From positions 27,194,667-27,258,666 of the forward strand of contig CM048842.1 of the NCBI GenBank assembly GCA_026545765.1: a stretch of 64,000 nucleotides of DNA, read 5' to 3'. Shown piece by piece: positions 1 through 9,726 of the stretch; the first letter of the stretch is position 1; each line of letters begins with the position of its first letter. This stretch comes from Plantago major. Taxonomy: Eukaryota > Streptophyta > Magnoliopsida > Lamiales > Plantaginaceae. Made by a program: the position numbers and the translations under genes. Below the pieces are notes generated by a model. The model did no database searches, was not told the origin of the DNA, and saw only the letters and a program-made list of their open reading frames with translations.

Positions 1-56
1 CCACTGTGGACTCTTTTAGTCTCGACTTTTTGGTAGTGTTTGTTTTACCGAAAGTC

Positions 57-70
57 CGCACTTTTGTGCG
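57..70 (-). other. Conserved small hairpin (CGCAC-AAAA-GTGCG)
   Basis: A perfect five-base-pair stem with an AAAA loop on the minus strand. G3 has the same hairpin at 63518-63531, and G2 has CGTAC-AAAA-GTACG at 52560-52573, so one base pair has changed on both sides. This is the pattern expected of a maintained RNA or DNA stem. Confidence 0.6.
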
Positions 71-263
71 TGTCAGTTTGCTAATCAACCCTCACGGACA
101 TATGGCTTTTTAAGACCACGCCGGTATATAGGTAGTATTTGAAATATGCCCAACACGACTACGGTGATGACGAGCACCACATATACACTCAGAGACGAAT
201 CAACTAATCAGTGGAAGTAACACAGATTACAAGTATAAATAAACATATCATCACAACATAATT

Positions 264-279
264 CTTCTCCCCAAACCGG
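264..279 (-). promoter_or_regulatory. Polypurine tract-like motif (distal copy)
   Basis: Minus-strand ACCGGTTTGGGGAGAAG resembles the tract that directly abuts the 3' LTR in G2 (51948-51964). It lies about 480 bp 3' of the sister motif at 743-759. Polypurine tracts prime plus-strand DNA synthesis in LTR elements; whether this internal copy works is unknown. Confidence 0.5.
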
Positions 280-742
280 TTCTTTGTAATGCACTAGCTT
301 TGATAAAATAGACCATAAAGAGCATGCCGTTCGTCATACTTAACTTAACAGAGTACACATGAGCATGAAGAGGCGCAAACAAGGGAGTTTGCCCTTCCCG
401 AAAGAATCACACATGCGCCGGTACAATATTTTTTCATCGGCTTTAAAGTTTTCTCACCGATTTTTGGACCAAAGTGTTAAACAGACTTGCTATTTACAAG
501 AAAAACAACCTGACGAGATTTTAAAACCACTAAGCTACCATAGTTAAATATCATGCAAAACGTAAGCAGCTAGCAAATTTAACAATTACAATAGAAGTTT
601 TCATAACATGGAAGAACGACTCACGAAAGACTCTGGAAGGGAGAAGAAGAAAAGAAAAAATGACCAAAACATACAGAAAGACGAAAGACTCTAGAGACTC
701 AGGTAATAGAGAAAAATGCAGACAAGACACTATAGAGCACAT

Positions 743-759
743 TCCCCCTCCCCAAACCT
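743..759 (-). promoter_or_regulatory. Polypurine tract-like motif (proximal copy)
   Basis: Minus-strand AGGTTTGGGGAGGGGG lies just 3' of the integrase stop. G3 has the same motif at 62829-62843. It could be a second plus-strand primer or a relic of an older LTR boundary. Confidence 0.5.
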
Positions 760-830
760 AAACTCAAGCATGTCCTGAAGCGTAGAGTGAAAAAGAAAAT
801 AGTGACTTGCCTGTTGGTGTATCTTTATAG

Positions 831-2069
831 TCATGTACTAGACTCACCAAGAACAACCTCTTCATCCGGTCGCTGTTTAAATCCTTCCCGATATGGCTTA
901 ACCCGTTGTCCATTGACCTTGAAGGTGGATCCGTCACTTGTGTTCAAGAGTTCGACAGGGCCATGTGGTGCCACTTGAACGATTTCGTATGGTCCATCCC
1001 ATCGAGAGCGCAGATTACCTGGAAACAGTTTAAGGCGAGAGTTAAAGAGTAAAACTTTCAGACATGGGGTCAAATCCTTACGAATTATTCCCTTATCATG
1101 ATACTCCTTAGTCTTGGCCTTATAGATCTTAGCATTCTCGAAAGTAGTGTTCCGGAGTTCTTCCAATTCTGAGAGCTGCAGTATACGCTCTTTGCCAGCT
1201 ACATCCAAATCAAGGTTCAGGACCTTAATTGCCCATTCTGCCATGTGTTCAGGCTCTACCGGTAGGTGGCAAGCTTTCCCATAGACTAGCCTATAAGGTG
1301 TGGTGCCTATATCAGTTTTATAGCTTGTGCGGTATGCCCACAAGGCATCGTTGAGCTTGTACGACCAGTCTTTCCGGTTAGGCTTCACCACCCTCTCAAG
1401 TATACTCTTAATCTTCCGGTTACTAACCTCTACCTGGCCAGAAGTCTGAGGGTGATATGCTGTAGCAACCCGATGATGCACTCCATACTTTGTTAATAGA
1501 TTCACAAAGGAGCGGTTGATGAAGTCGGAGCCACCATCACTAATTACTACCCTGGGGGTACCAAACCAGCAAAGAATATTCTTGGCAAGAAAAGAGCCAA
1601 CAACTTTGGAATCATTAGTCTTGGTTGGAATTGCTTCCTCCCACTTAGTCACATAATCAACAGCAACCAGGATATATTCAAAGCCATTACTCTTGGGGAA
1701 GGGTCGCATAAAGTCGATGCCCCACACATTAAAAGGTTCAACAACAAGATTACTGGTGAGGGGTATCTCATTCCACTTGCTTATATTACCACTTCGCTGA
1801 CAGGAATCACAGCTAATACAGAATTTATGAGCAACTTTAAAAAGAGAGGGCCAGAAAAAACCTGATTGAAGAAACTTCAAGGCGGTTTTCTTCCCGCTAT
1901 AGTGCCCACCGCACTGCATGAAGTGGCAGAATGCAAGTATGCTTCCAATTTCATCTTCCGGTATAAAGCGCCGCATCACGCCATCATTGCCTAGCTTGAA
2001 CAGGTATGGATCATCCCAAAAGTAGCTCCTGCAGCGAATAGCAAAATTCTTCTTTTCCTGCGAGGTCAT
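831..2069 (-). CDS. pol: G1 pol: integrase (open segment, 412 aa)
   Basis: This is the integrase that would join element DNA to the genome. The HHCC zinc-binding region is visible (His49, His56, Cys87, Cys90, followed by QR). The catalytic core has Asp119 (in GIDF), Asp178 (in ISDGG) and Glu214 (in GQVEV), a DD35E spacing with all three residues present. A C-terminal block with '[14 protein letters not shown]' follows and is characteristic of Athila/Tat-type integrases. The first Met shown is only the start of the open segment: in the family integrase is the C-terminal part of a Gag-Pol polyprotein, and here the frame upstream (2070-2283) is broken. The integrase itself therefore looks intact inside a disrupted pol. 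Confidence 0.9.
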   Translation of the reverse strand: MTSQEKKNFAIRCRSYFWDDPYLFKLGNDGVMRRFIPEDEIGSILAFCHFMQCGGHYSGKKTALKFLQSGFFWPSLFKVAHKFCISCDSCQRSGNISKWNEIPLTSNLVVEPFNVWGIDFMRPFPKSNGFEYILVAVDYVTKWEEAIPTKTNDSKVVGSFLAKNILCWFGTPRVVISDGGSDFINRSFVNLLTKYGVHHRVATAYHPQTSGQVEVSNRKIKSILERVVKPNRKDWSYKLNDALWAYRTSYKTDIGTTPYRLVYGKACHLPVEPEHMAEWAIKVLNLDLDVAGKERILQLSELEELRNTTFENAKIYKAKTKEYHDKGIIRKDLTPCLKVLLFNSRLKLFPGNLRSRWDGPYEIVQVAPHGPVELLNTSDGSTFKVNGQRVKPYREGFKQRPDEEVVLGESST

Positions 2070-2283
2070 GTTAGCAGCAAACGAACCTCTGGCCTTAAAA
2101 TTAATAATGTCGGCAAACCAGGGTTCAAAACTATCAGAGAATAGTTGCCATCAGGGAGATCATCAGGAATGGGGGAGAGGGGGCGATGGCGCCAGGAATA
2201 ATCCTGCATAGGTGATCTACCACTAAGTTATCTTTGCCACACTTGTCAACTATCTCACAGTCAAACTCTTGCAGCATCAAGAC
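2070..2283 (-). pseudogene. G1 pol: broken end of RNase H and spacer to integrase
   Basis: The RNase H frame stops at 2284-2286 (TAG, where related elements usually have Trp, so probably TGG to TAG) and then continues readable, with residues such as 'CEIVDKCGKDN' and 'VVDHLCRI', before frame is lost ahead of the integrase segment. The N-terminal part of integrase is probably partly here too. Confidence 0.6.
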
Positions 2284-4347
2284 CTAGCGAATAAGGCGAG
2301 GCTTAGAATCGCTTTTGTCCATAAGGTGGCAAATTGCTGCATGGTCAGTATGCACTATTACCTTGAATCCCTTCAAATACGACCTGAATTTATCCAGGGC
2401 GAATATGATGGCCAGGAATTCTTTCTCAGTGGTAGTGTAATTAACATGTGCACAATTTAGAGTTTTGCTGGCATAGTAAATCACATAAAAATTCCTATCG
2501 ACTCTTTGTCCTAGAACAGCACCTATAGCGTAGTCAGAAGCATCACACATAATCTCGAAAGGTAAAGACCAATCAGGTGCCATGACAATAGGGGCAAAAA
2601 CAAGATTTTCTTTTAGGATATTAAAGGCTTCCATGCACTTATCATCGAAAACAAAAGGCACATCATTCACCAACAAGTTACTAAGGCACTTAGCAATTTT
2701 TGAGAAATCCTGGATGAACCTCCTATGGAATTCAACGTGTCTTAGAAAAGATTGCAACTCTTTCACACAAGTGGGTGGGGGAAGTTTCACTATAACATCA
2801 AGTTTAGCTCTATCTACCTCAATCCCCCGCTTTGAAACCACATGCCCTAGAACAATACTCTCTCGCACCATAAAGTGACTTTTTTCCCAACTAAGGGTCA
2901 AATTACACTCTATGCAATGTTTCAAGACTTTATCAAGCTTACCAAGGCAGTCGGTGAAGGAGTCACCAAAAAGAGAGAAATCATCCATAAATACCTCAAT
3001 GAAATCCTGCACCATGTCAGAGAAGATAGAGAGCATGCACCTTTGGAAAGTTTCCGGAGCATTGCATAAGACAAAAGGCATCCTGCGATAGTCGAAGGTG
3101 CCATATGGGCAAGTGAAGGTGGTCTTCTCTTGGTCCTCCTGCGCTATGGGAATCTGATAGAAACCTGAAGGACCATCCAAAAAACAATAGAACTCGTGCC
3201 CCGCGAGGCCGTTTAGCATCTCATCAATAAAGAGCAGGGGAAAGTGGTCCTTCTTAGTGGCAGCATTCAATCTCCTGTAATCTATGCAAACACGCCACCC
3301 TGTGGTTTTCCTAACAGGAACCTCTATGCCTTTCTCATTGGTCTCAACAGTTACTCCAGATTTTTTCGGAACAACATGCACAGGGCTTACCCATCGACTG
3401 TCAGCTATAGGGTAGATTATATCATGTTCTAACAGCTTAAGCACCTCGGTTTTAACTACGTCTGGCATAACAGGATTAAGCCTACGCTGGGGTAGCCTCA
3501 CAGGTTTGGCGTCATCTTCAAGACTAATCCTATGGGTGCACCTAGTCGCACTAATGCCCTTGATGTCACCAATCGCCCATCCTATGGCTTTAGAGTTCTC
3601 TCTCAAAATCTCTACTAGCCTATTCTCTTCTTCCTTTTGCAATTTCGAAGAGATTATCACAGGTTTTGTTTTGTTTTCTCCCAGGAAAGCGTATTTAAGA
3701 TGAGACGGGAGCTCCTTATGGTCGGGTTTAGGGGGATCGATGTCCCCAGTGTTTCCACCAAAGGGATGGATTTCCTCACCAGGGTCGACTTCAGCCGAGT
3801 CAAGCATGTAGACTATCTCACTACTCTCCCCACAAAGCATATCCACATCAGAAATAAGAGTTAAAGCTGCTTCTAGCTTATCATCAGTTAATGTAGCTAG
3901 GTAAGTAGCATGCACACAATCATCAATAATATCTTCAAACTCAGCATTTACTTCAGAAATCAGATTACATTCTTCCACTGAGTAGGTGTCAGAATTACCT
4001 GCCGGTCGTGTTGCATCCTTGTTGATATTGTTGCCACCAATTTTCATGGCAATCTTTCCTTCCGCTACATCGACCTGCAGCTTCACTGTTTTCATAAAGG
4101 GTCTTCCCAAAAGGATCACATAGTCCTTACTACTTGTGCCAGCTCCACTGGGGGGTAGTACCACGAAATGTACTGGAACTAGGAAGGTGTCTACTCTGAC
4201 CAGTGCATCATGAAAAACTCCCAGGGGGCGCCTGATGCTCCTGTCAGCTAGTTGCAGGGTCATATTTATCGGTGCGAGTTCCCCCAAAACCATCTCCTGG
4301 TAAAGAGCATGGGTGATAAGATTGATGCTGGCTCCCAGATCAAGCAT
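2284..4347 (-). CDS. pol: G1 pol: protease, reverse transcriptase and RNase H (687 aa open segment)
   Basis: An aspartic protease signature (DLGAS, residues 3-7) is followed by the usual 'LLGRPF' block near residue 83. The reverse transcriptase domain spans roughly residues 280-470: it shows 'WRVCIDYRRLN' near 351, a first catalytic Asp at about 392 (in LDGPSG, where DGYSG is usual), and the FMDD active site at 453-456. RNase H begins near 'EIMCDASDYAIG' (Asp602). FMDD with the surrounding 'VFMDDFSLFG' is typical of Athila/Tat gypsy elements. The start is the first Met of the segment, not a true initiator: the frame opens upstream and is separated from 4405-5169 by stop codons. Confidence 0.92.
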   Translation of the reverse strand: MLDLGASINLITHALYQEMVLGELAPINMTLQLADRSIRRPLGVFHDALVRVDTFLVPVHFVVLPPSGAGTSSKDYVILLGRPFMKTVKLQVDVAEGKIAMKIGGNNINKDATRPAGNSDTYSVEECNLISEVNAEFEDIIDDCVHATYLATLTDDKLEAALTLISDVDMLCGESSEIVYMLDSAEVDPGEEIHPFGGNTGDIDPPKPDHKELPSHLKYAFLGENKTKPVIISSKLQKEEENRLVEILRENSKAIGWAIGDIKGISATRCTHRISLEDDAKPVRLPQRRLNPVMPDVVKTEVLKLLEHDIIYPIADSRWVSPVHVVPKKSGVTVETNEKGIEVPVRKTTGWRVCIDYRRLNAATKKDHFPLLFIDEMLNGLAGHEFYCFLDGPSGFYQIPIAQEDQEKTTFTCPYGTFDYRRMPFVLCNAPETFQRCMLSIFSDMVQDFIEVFMDDFSLFGDSFTDCLGKLDKVLKHCIECNLTLSWEKSHFMVRESIVLGHVVSKRGIEVDRAKLDVIVKLPPPTCVKELQSFLRHVEFHRRFIQDFSKIAKCLSNLLVNDVPFVFDDKCMEAFNILKENLVFAPIVMAPDWSLPFEIMCDASDYAIGAVLGQRVDRNFYVIYYASKTLNCAHVNYTTTEKEFLAIIFALDKFRSYLKGFKVIVHTDHAAICHLMDKSDSKPRLIR

Positions 4348-4404
4348 TCATTTTGCTATCTTCCCATTTTCAATCTGTATATCAATCACAAATCTCCCCG
4401 GATC

Positions 4405-5169
4405 TTATTGTTTCACTGGTAAGCCAACCACTGAATTAGCTGTTTCTGGTAGAACTAGCTTTTCGTTGGCCAAATACTTCCTCTTACTTGCATTGAGATC
4501 CTTGAAGAACTTAGAGTAGGAAGGGACATTATCAATGAGGTCAGGGAGTGGGATGTTCGCATTCACCTTTGAGAGCATGGCCAGAATAGCTTTGAATTTG
4601 CTGTCATCCTTGGGTTTCTTGATTCTACCTGGATATGGCAGTTCTTTGCTGATTGGGGGTCCAGGTGGACGATAAGGGTTATCAGATTTGTGAAGCACCC
4701 CCGTGCGTGTCACCGGCATGTTGGCTTTTTCTATCAAAGGTTGGTCTTCCGCAGTGAGGTCGACTACTAGGGCATCCAGGGCATGTGTCTGTGGTTCTAG
4801 TTCCGGCCTTTGGATCACCTTTCCACTTCGAAGTACTGTGGTTGCCTGAAATTCCTCCTCCTTAATTTCCTCATCCCCGAACTCAGTGCTTGCCAAAAAG
4901 CTGACCAGTTGGTCAGTAAAATCCTCTATCTTGCTTTCCATTCCCTCTATCTGCTTGCTAGTCCTTTCTTCCCCTTCCATCACAAGACTCATGTATTTTT
5001 CATCATGGGCAATCCAAGCTAGCAGAGTACTATCGCTGAATGCTCTAGCTCCCCGTTGCACCTCTAGACTATTTGTTGTCTTCACAATGGCTGGTCCAGA
5101 TAGCTCAACGCTGGGTGCATAGTAACCAGGAAAGCGCTCCATACCTGGATCAGAATAACAAGAACTCAA
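4405..5169 (-). CDS. G1 gag C-terminal/protease linker region (254 aa)
   Basis: There is no gag capsid domain and no zinc knuckle. The N-terminal third has a short acidic coiled-coil-like stretch ('KQIEGMESKIEDFTDQL'), the middle is Pro-rich ('NPYRPPGPPISKELPYP'), and the C-terminal end ('NVPSYSKFFKDLNASKRKY') matches the block that precedes protease in Athila-type Gag-Pol. It stops at 4405 with TAA, after which the same frame reads toward the DLGAS protease, so one stop separates linker from protease. The Met at 5169 lies only about 80 bp from the primer site, so roughly the whole gag domain has been deleted. Confidence 0.75.
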   Translation of the reverse strand: MSSCYSDPGMERFPGYYAPSVELSGPAIVKTTNSLEVQRGARAFSDSTLLAWIAHDEKYMSLVMEGEERTSKQIEGMESKIEDFTDQLVSFLASTEFGDEEIKEEEFQATTVLRSGKVIQRPELEPQTHALDALVVDLTAEDQPLIEKANMPVTRTGVLHKSDNPYRPPGPPISKELPYPGRIKKPKDDSKFKAILAMLSKVNANIPLPDLIDNVPSYSKFFKDLNASKRKYLANEKLVLPETANSVVGLPVKQ

Positions 5170-5250
5170 CTATTGTTTAGTTTCTGTTAGTCCAAATAAA
5201 TGAAATCACGCCTCAAGAAACTAACAGCTTTCAGTGCTACGGTAGGACTT

Positions 5251-5271
5251 GATTCCCCGGCAGCAGCGCCA
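5251..5271 (-). promoter_or_regulatory. Primer binding site of G1 (tRNA-Asp type)
   Basis: Minus-strand TGGCGCTGCTGCCGGGGAA starts a few bases inside the LTR end. The plant tRNA-Asp(GTC) 3' end (CCCCGGCAACGGCGCCA) is complementary with two mismatches. Same type as in G2 and G3. Confidence 0.85.
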
Positions 5272-5275
5272 AATT

Positions 5276-6655
5276 TGATATGCACAAATTACTAATTAGA
5301 AAACAAGTAGAAAACAGTTGTTGTAAACAGACAATGCTAACCACAGAGTCATTTGCTAAGGATTCAATTAGGCTACCACACGGTTTGAAAGCAAACAATT
5401 ACTTGTGAAAACAATTTGGTTTATTTGAATTTGATTACTTCTATTAACTAGAAAACAGAAATGCAGATAAACGGTTTTTAACAATGAGAGAAGAGAATAC
5501 AGCATTTATGATCGAGTAATGCTAATTCGCTCTAGGGAAGTCGTTCATATTTGTCACACGGTCGGTGTACATAAATCGATCAATCCAACCTCAATCAATC
5601 GTCATTTGAGTATTTTGAACTAGAGATATTCTGGGTCGTCAATCCACGATCCTTAACCTAAAACGATTTAGAAAATCTTAAACAAGCGGATTGGATTGAT
5701 AGTTTTTACGATGATTTTGAACTAGACGAACCTATATGAACGAATCCTAACCCTAGAATCGAATATGCAAAACCGTCACATAACTACTGTGTTTGGAGTG
5801 ATTTAGCTACTCATAGTAGAAGCAAAGATCAAAGAATTCAAGGTATTGGATATGATAAACATAGGCATATTGATAATCGCACGCAAGTTCTTACAAATTG
5901 ATAAACAATAGCAACACGAATCGAAGAGATAAACGATGGAGAAATATCAAATATTACCAGGAATTCGATATCAATTCTTCAACAATGATGAAAACCAAGC
6001 TCCAATTATTTCTCAATGTCAAAGTATCAATATGGAGCTTTTTTCTAAGAACTAGGATAAAAGAATGTATGAGAAAAGATCCTAATTCTAAGATAATCAG
6101 GAAAAAACAAACAATCTGTTCTGCGCCTCTCGCCACGGCGGAAGAAATAGCTCGCCGTGGCGAGCCTTCTTAATCAAAATATATATATCCCGCCGTGGCG
6201 AGCAAAATACTCCGCCGTGGCGAGCTTCGATCTTCAAAACAGGAGGCTCACTCGCAAAATCTCGCCGTGGTGGACCAATTCCTTCGCCGCGGCGAGCTCC
6301 TCCCGATGGATTTACTGGGGTTCTCGTAAAATCTCGCCGCGGCGAGTCTCTTCAGCAATTCAAATGCCAGCTTCGCAATATCTCTCCGCGACGAGCAAAA
6401 TACGTCGCCGCGGCGAGCCTTAGCCTGAAGATTGTTGTACTTCGTAAAATCTCACCGCGGCGAGCAAATTACTTCGCCGCGGCGAGCCTTGTTAACCTCA
6501 ACTTCTCATCTTTGGCTCAAAACTATCAATTCCTGCAAAACAACGCAAAGACACCAAAGCATAAAAATGCACAATAAATACTAGAAAACTATAAACGAAG
6601 ACTCACAAAGACCGCTAACAAGGAACAAATGAGACTCTAAATTATCGTCTCATCA
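5276..6655 (-). repeat. G1 5' LTR (about 1380 bp)
   Basis: On the minus strand it starts TGATGAGACGA and ends TGCATATCA, with TG...CA termini. It is bounded by the primer site on one side and by copia A gag sequence on the other. G3 has the similar start TGATGAGTCGG. The partner LTR is outside the window, so identity cannot be measured here. About 165-530 bp into the LTR lies the palindrome array at 6129-6486. Confidence 0.88.
6129..6486. repeat. Array of eleven 14-bp GC-rich palindromes (CTCGCCGYGGCGAG)
   Basis: Sites begin at 6129, 6151, 6189, 6211, 6261, 6283, 6333, 6382, 6404, 6451 and 6473. Ten of the eleven fall into five pairs spaced exactly 22 bp, and the pairs recur about every 60-72 bp. 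The site at 6333 lacks its partner and the next interval is 49 bp, as if 22 bp had been deleted from a 71-bp unit. The surrounding LTR is AT-rich, which makes the array stand out. Confidence 0.9.
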
Positions 6656-6756
6656 AATATTATGAAAAATTTTTAGATGAATCTAAATGACCCAAATGCT
6701 GTGACTGACAGAAGCATTGTACTTCAATCCAAGTTGTCCATTACACTAAAATTGAC

Positions 6757-7125
6757 GATGGTGATGATGAACTCAATGTTATGTTCAGGGCTATGTCAAA
6801 ACGTTTTCAAAATACTAATCTTAAAGGCAAGTTTAAAGCTGGTTCCAGTAACAATTCCCTTCGTTAGTCAAAATTCCCCACTAAAGCGTTGGTGAAGTAT
6901 ACTTACAAGAAACCTATGGATGAGGATTCTGAAAAACTAAAGAGAACTCAGTGTCATGCTTGTGAAGGCTTTGGTCATTATTCTTACGAATGTGCTAACA
7001 CTCTTCGAACGAAGGGAAATTCATGTTGGGTTTATTTGAATGATGATGAAGCAGGTACAGAGAAAGAAGTAGTACTTGAGGAAGAAGAAGTTGAAACTGC
7101 TGCATTACACTCTCAAGCAAACTAG
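6757..7125 (+). pseudogene. gag: Copia A gag, C-terminal part with first zinc knuckle
   Basis: Nucleocapsid end of gag. The reading frame through 'FRAMSKRFQNTN' crosses one TAG (about 6877) and leads to a CX2CX4HX4C zinc knuckle at about 6955-6996 (CHACEGFGHYSYEC), which binds genomic RNA in such elements. An acidic tail follows and the frame meets TAG at 7123. After that stop the same frame stays open for over 1.6 kb, so gag and pol were one frame. The N-terminal gag lies beyond G1, outside the window. Confidence 0.75.
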
Positions 7126-8760
7126 ACTGATGGCAAGTTTTATGTTGCCCAGTGTTCTAACAACACTGACAACCCCATCGGTGAGCAGGAAATCTTTTTT
7201 GCAGGTGTTGCCAACGACCCAGTTGATGAGTGCATTGAAGGAGAAAAATTTTGTACTAAAACACCTGAGTCCCTGGTGTTTTGTGATCTGTTTGACTCTC
7301 ACTGCATGCGTGGTTCTGTTGATCTTGATGATGTCCATCCAATTGAGAAAGACCTGAGCCAGGAGGAGTTCATACAAGAACTTGAGGAGATTTATGAGGA
7401 AGTGTTAAAGGCATGGCAAAAAGCTGCCAAGAATGAAAAAGCTTTGTTCAAGGAAACTGAGTATCTGAAAATCCTAAACAAATCTCTGCAAGACACAATC
7501 CTGGATCTAGAGGTTAATCTAACCAGAAAGGAAGCTGAACTAGAAAAGGTAACTGCCAGGCTCAAGGTACATGAGCTTACTGTGACAAAAATGAATACAG
7601 GTACTGCTAAACTTGATGAAATTCTAGGTTTAGGTAATGAAGGAACTACTGGTTTAGGTATTCAACATCTAATCCAGGATCTAACTTCTTATCCCAAAGA
7701 TGAACCCATTAACTATCCTACCCCTGTATTTGTGAAAGAAAAAGGATTGTCTGCCAAAAGCAAGAAAAAGGATTTTGTATGTCAGTTTTGTACTAAACCT
7801 GGTCATATTAAACCCTACTATTTCAAATACCAGAAGTCCTTCAAAGTTTACAAAACCAGTGATACAATAGAAGAAATCCCCTTAGTTGATCCAGAGTCTG
7901 TCAAAGTCCCCTCTATTTTAACTTCTTCTTGCAACAAGTCTCATGCTGATAGTCCGAGTACTAGGGCTCCCAGTGTTCTGACATTACCAGAGTGTACTCA
8001 AGAAAAAAACTCTGATCCTGGTATTGACATTACACTGCCCAAGAACTCTAGTACTCGTAAAGGTAGAGATAGACTAAAAGGATTCTGGATACCTAAGACA
8101 GATAATGTTTGCAATGTGGTATTTTCTCCTGTTAAGTCTAATCCTGCAGGTACTTGGTACTTCGATAGTTGGTGTTCCCGTCACATGACAGGGACAGAAA
8201 CCTACTTGAAGGAGATAATTCCTCTCACCAAAGGAACTGTCACTTATGGTGGTGGAAGCAAAAGCAGGATAATTGGTAAGGGTGTGTTGAATGTGGAAGG
8301 ATTTCCAGCACTAAGAGATGTTTTGTTAGTAGATGGCATAGCTGCTAATTTAATTAGCATTAGTCAACTATGTGATGATGATCTCAAAGTCTGTTTTGAC
8401 AAGAAATCCTGTGAAGTCTTTGATAGATCCAATTGCTATGTTATGACAGGCATTAGGTCGAATGATAACTATTACAAGTTTAGTGATCATATTGACTGTA
8501 ATCATGTGAAAGTTGATGAATCTGTTCTCTGGCACAAAAAATTAGGTCACATGAACTATAGGAATCTTGATAAGCAGGTTAAATGTGAAGTAGTTTTGGG
8601 AATTCCAAAGCTAACCAACCCTGGTAAGATCGTTTGTGGAGATTGTCTGAAAGGAAAACAAACCAGGTCTCCCTTACACCTGTCCCTGTTGTGTCGGATG
8701 GTAAGCCCACTAGTACAGACAAGTGTTTTCAGCTTCTTCATATGGATCTTATGGGTTTAA
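7126..8760 (+). CDS. pol: Copia A gag coil, second knuckle, protease and GAG-pre-integrase
   Basis: One open frame, in phase with the gag fragment before it. An acidic coiled coil (about 7350-7640, 'FIQELEEIYEEVLKAWQK') is followed by CX2CX4HX4Y at about 7780-7825, where the last Cys of a zinc knuckle is Tyr. The protease site at about 8157-8190 reads FDSWCSRHMTG, with Trp where the aspartic protease needs Gly, so it is probably dead. The integrase HHCC region is at about 8530-8660 ('HKKLGHMNYRNL' then CGDCLKGKQ). The frame is lost near 8690 by a small indel and the protein continues in the next frame. Confidence 0.82.
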   Translation, partial: TDGKFYVAQCSNNTDNPIGEQEIFFAGVANDPVDECIEGEKFCTKTPESLVFCDLFDSHCMRGSVDLDDVHPIEKDLSQEEFIQELEEIYEEVLKAWQKAAKNEKALFKETEYLKILNKSLQDTILDLEVNLTRKEAELEKVTARLKVHELTVTKMNTGTAKLDEILGLGNEGTTGLGIQHLIQDLTSYPKDEPINYPTPVFVKEKGLSAKSKKKDFVCQFCTKPGHIKPYYFKYQKSFKVYKTSDTIEEIPLVDPESVKVPSILTSSCNKSHADSPSTRAPSVLTLPECTQEKNSDPGIDITLPKNSSTRKGRDRLKGFWIPKTDNVCNVVFSPVKSNPAGTWYFDSWCSRHMTGTETYLKEIIPLTKGTVTYGGGSKSRIIGKGVLNVEGFPALRDVLLVDGIAANLISISQLCDDDLKVCFDKKSCEVFDRSNCYVMTGIRSNDNYYKFSDHIDCNHVKVDESVLWHKKLGHMNYRNLDKQVKCEVVLGIPKLTNPGKIVCGDCLKGKQTRSPLHLSLLCRMVSPLVQTSVFSFFIWILWV

Positions 8761-9710
8761 TTGAAGTGAGTAGTCTTGGTGGTAGTAGATATGCCTTTGT
8801 GATTGTGGATGACTTCTCCAGGTACACTTGGATTAAGTTTCTCAAAGAGTAGTCTGAAACTTTTGATACTTTCAGAACTTTGCATGCTAGTATTATGAAC
8901 TTGTATGGTTGCTCTGTTATTCGTATCAGGTCTGATCATAGCAGGGAGTTTGAAAACAAAAATTTCTCTCAATTCTATAATATACATGGTATCTATCATG
9001 AGTATTCTGCTCCCAATACCCCTCAGCAAAATGGGATAGCCGAGCGTAAGAATCACACTTTGCAGGAAATGGCTAGATTCATGTTGAACTCTATGAATGT
9101 CTCTATAAGACTCTGGGCTGAAGCCTTGACCACTGCGTGTCACATCATTAATATGGTCTATGTCAGACCTGGCTCTTCTAAGACTCCTTATGAATTGCTT
9201 AAGAATAAGAAACCCAACTTGAAATACTTTCATATCTTTGATTGTGTTTGGTATATTCTGAATGATCGTGACTACTCCCTAAACAGTCATGCCTACAGGA
9301 TTTATAATCCAAGGCTTAAAACTGTTCTGGAGTCAATCAATGTTGTATTTCATGACTTTACTTATGATGCAGATACAGGTGCAAAAGAAGTTGAGTCTGT
9401 CACTACACCAATAGCAGAAAGTCCGGGTACACTAGCTCAGGAACTAGAACAAAGAGCAGCTAACTCTGGAAATTGTGTTCCTCGCACACCGGATATCAAT
9501 GAAGGAATAAATACCAGTGTTCCTGATACACCATCTGGTGTACAGCATACACCAGAAGAATCTGATGCTGAATCTAAAGATCAGATAGAAGAAGTAGAGA
9601 CTAGACGTGATCCTCCTGCTAGAATTAGAAAGAGTCACCCAGTCACCCAAGTGATTGGTGATCTAGCTGATGGTGTACACACCAGGCGTAAGGAAAGAGT
9701 CGACTATTGA
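8690..9710 (+). CDS. pol: Copia A integrase core and C-terminal region
   Basis: DDE integrase core in a new frame after an indel near 8690. The first catalytic Asp is in 'LLHMDLMG', the second in 'IRSDHSREF' (about 8929-8955) and the Glu in 'NGIAERKNH' (about 9031-9057). A single in-frame TAG lies at 8850-8852 ('FLKE' then stop, then 'SETFDTF'). The C-terminal part includes 'RIYNPRLKTVLESINVVFHD' and an acidic low-complexity tail. The frame ends at 9710 just before a GT repeat (9725-9738), which probably caused the shift into the reverse transcriptase frame. Confidence 0.85.
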
Positions 9711-9726
9711 CACATGGTAAAGTTGT

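Larger units (their letters stand above)
1..780 (-). other. G1 3' non-coding module between pol and 3' LTR
   Basis: No credible reading frame is present. On the minus strand the segment is collinear by eye with 62829-63540 of G3, and parts recur in G2 (52550-53100). Shared landmarks in order are a polypurine tract, a block beginning GCCGATGAAA, the stem-loop GCAAAC-TCCCTT-GTTTGC near 378-395, a second polypurine tract, the block read as ACTACCTATA near 130-140, and the hairpin at 57-70. Conservation of landmarks in otherwise divergent elements suggests a cis-acting or structural RNA role; that role is inference. Confidence 0.7.
1..6655 (-). mobile_element. G1: Ty3/gypsy (Athila/Tat-like) LTR retrotransposon, left end outside window
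   Basis: Read on the minus strand this is 5' LTR (5276-6655), tRNA-Asp-type primer site (5251-5271), a gag/pol linker, protease, reverse transcriptase, RNase H and integrase, then a long 3' non-coding module running to position 1. The 3' LTR must lie left of the window. Domain order PR-RT-RH-IN and the FMDD reverse transcriptase active site place it in Ty3/gypsy, and the integrase C-terminal block around '[13 protein letters not shown]' is typical of Athila-like elements. The retrotransposon gag domain is missing between primer site and linker. It interrupts copia A; the first five bases after it are AATAT (6656-6660), the candidate target duplication whose partner is outside. Confidence 0.9.

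Noticed and set aside
359..547. Small open frame in the G1 3' region
   Set aside because: It is on the opposite strand to the element and covers the conserved stem and tract motifs; no protein similarity is evident.
6129..6486. Regularly spaced palindromes that could suggest a CRISPR array
   Set aside because: The sequence is a plant LTR; the spacers are themselves repeated, the units are 14-bp palindromes and there are no cas genes.
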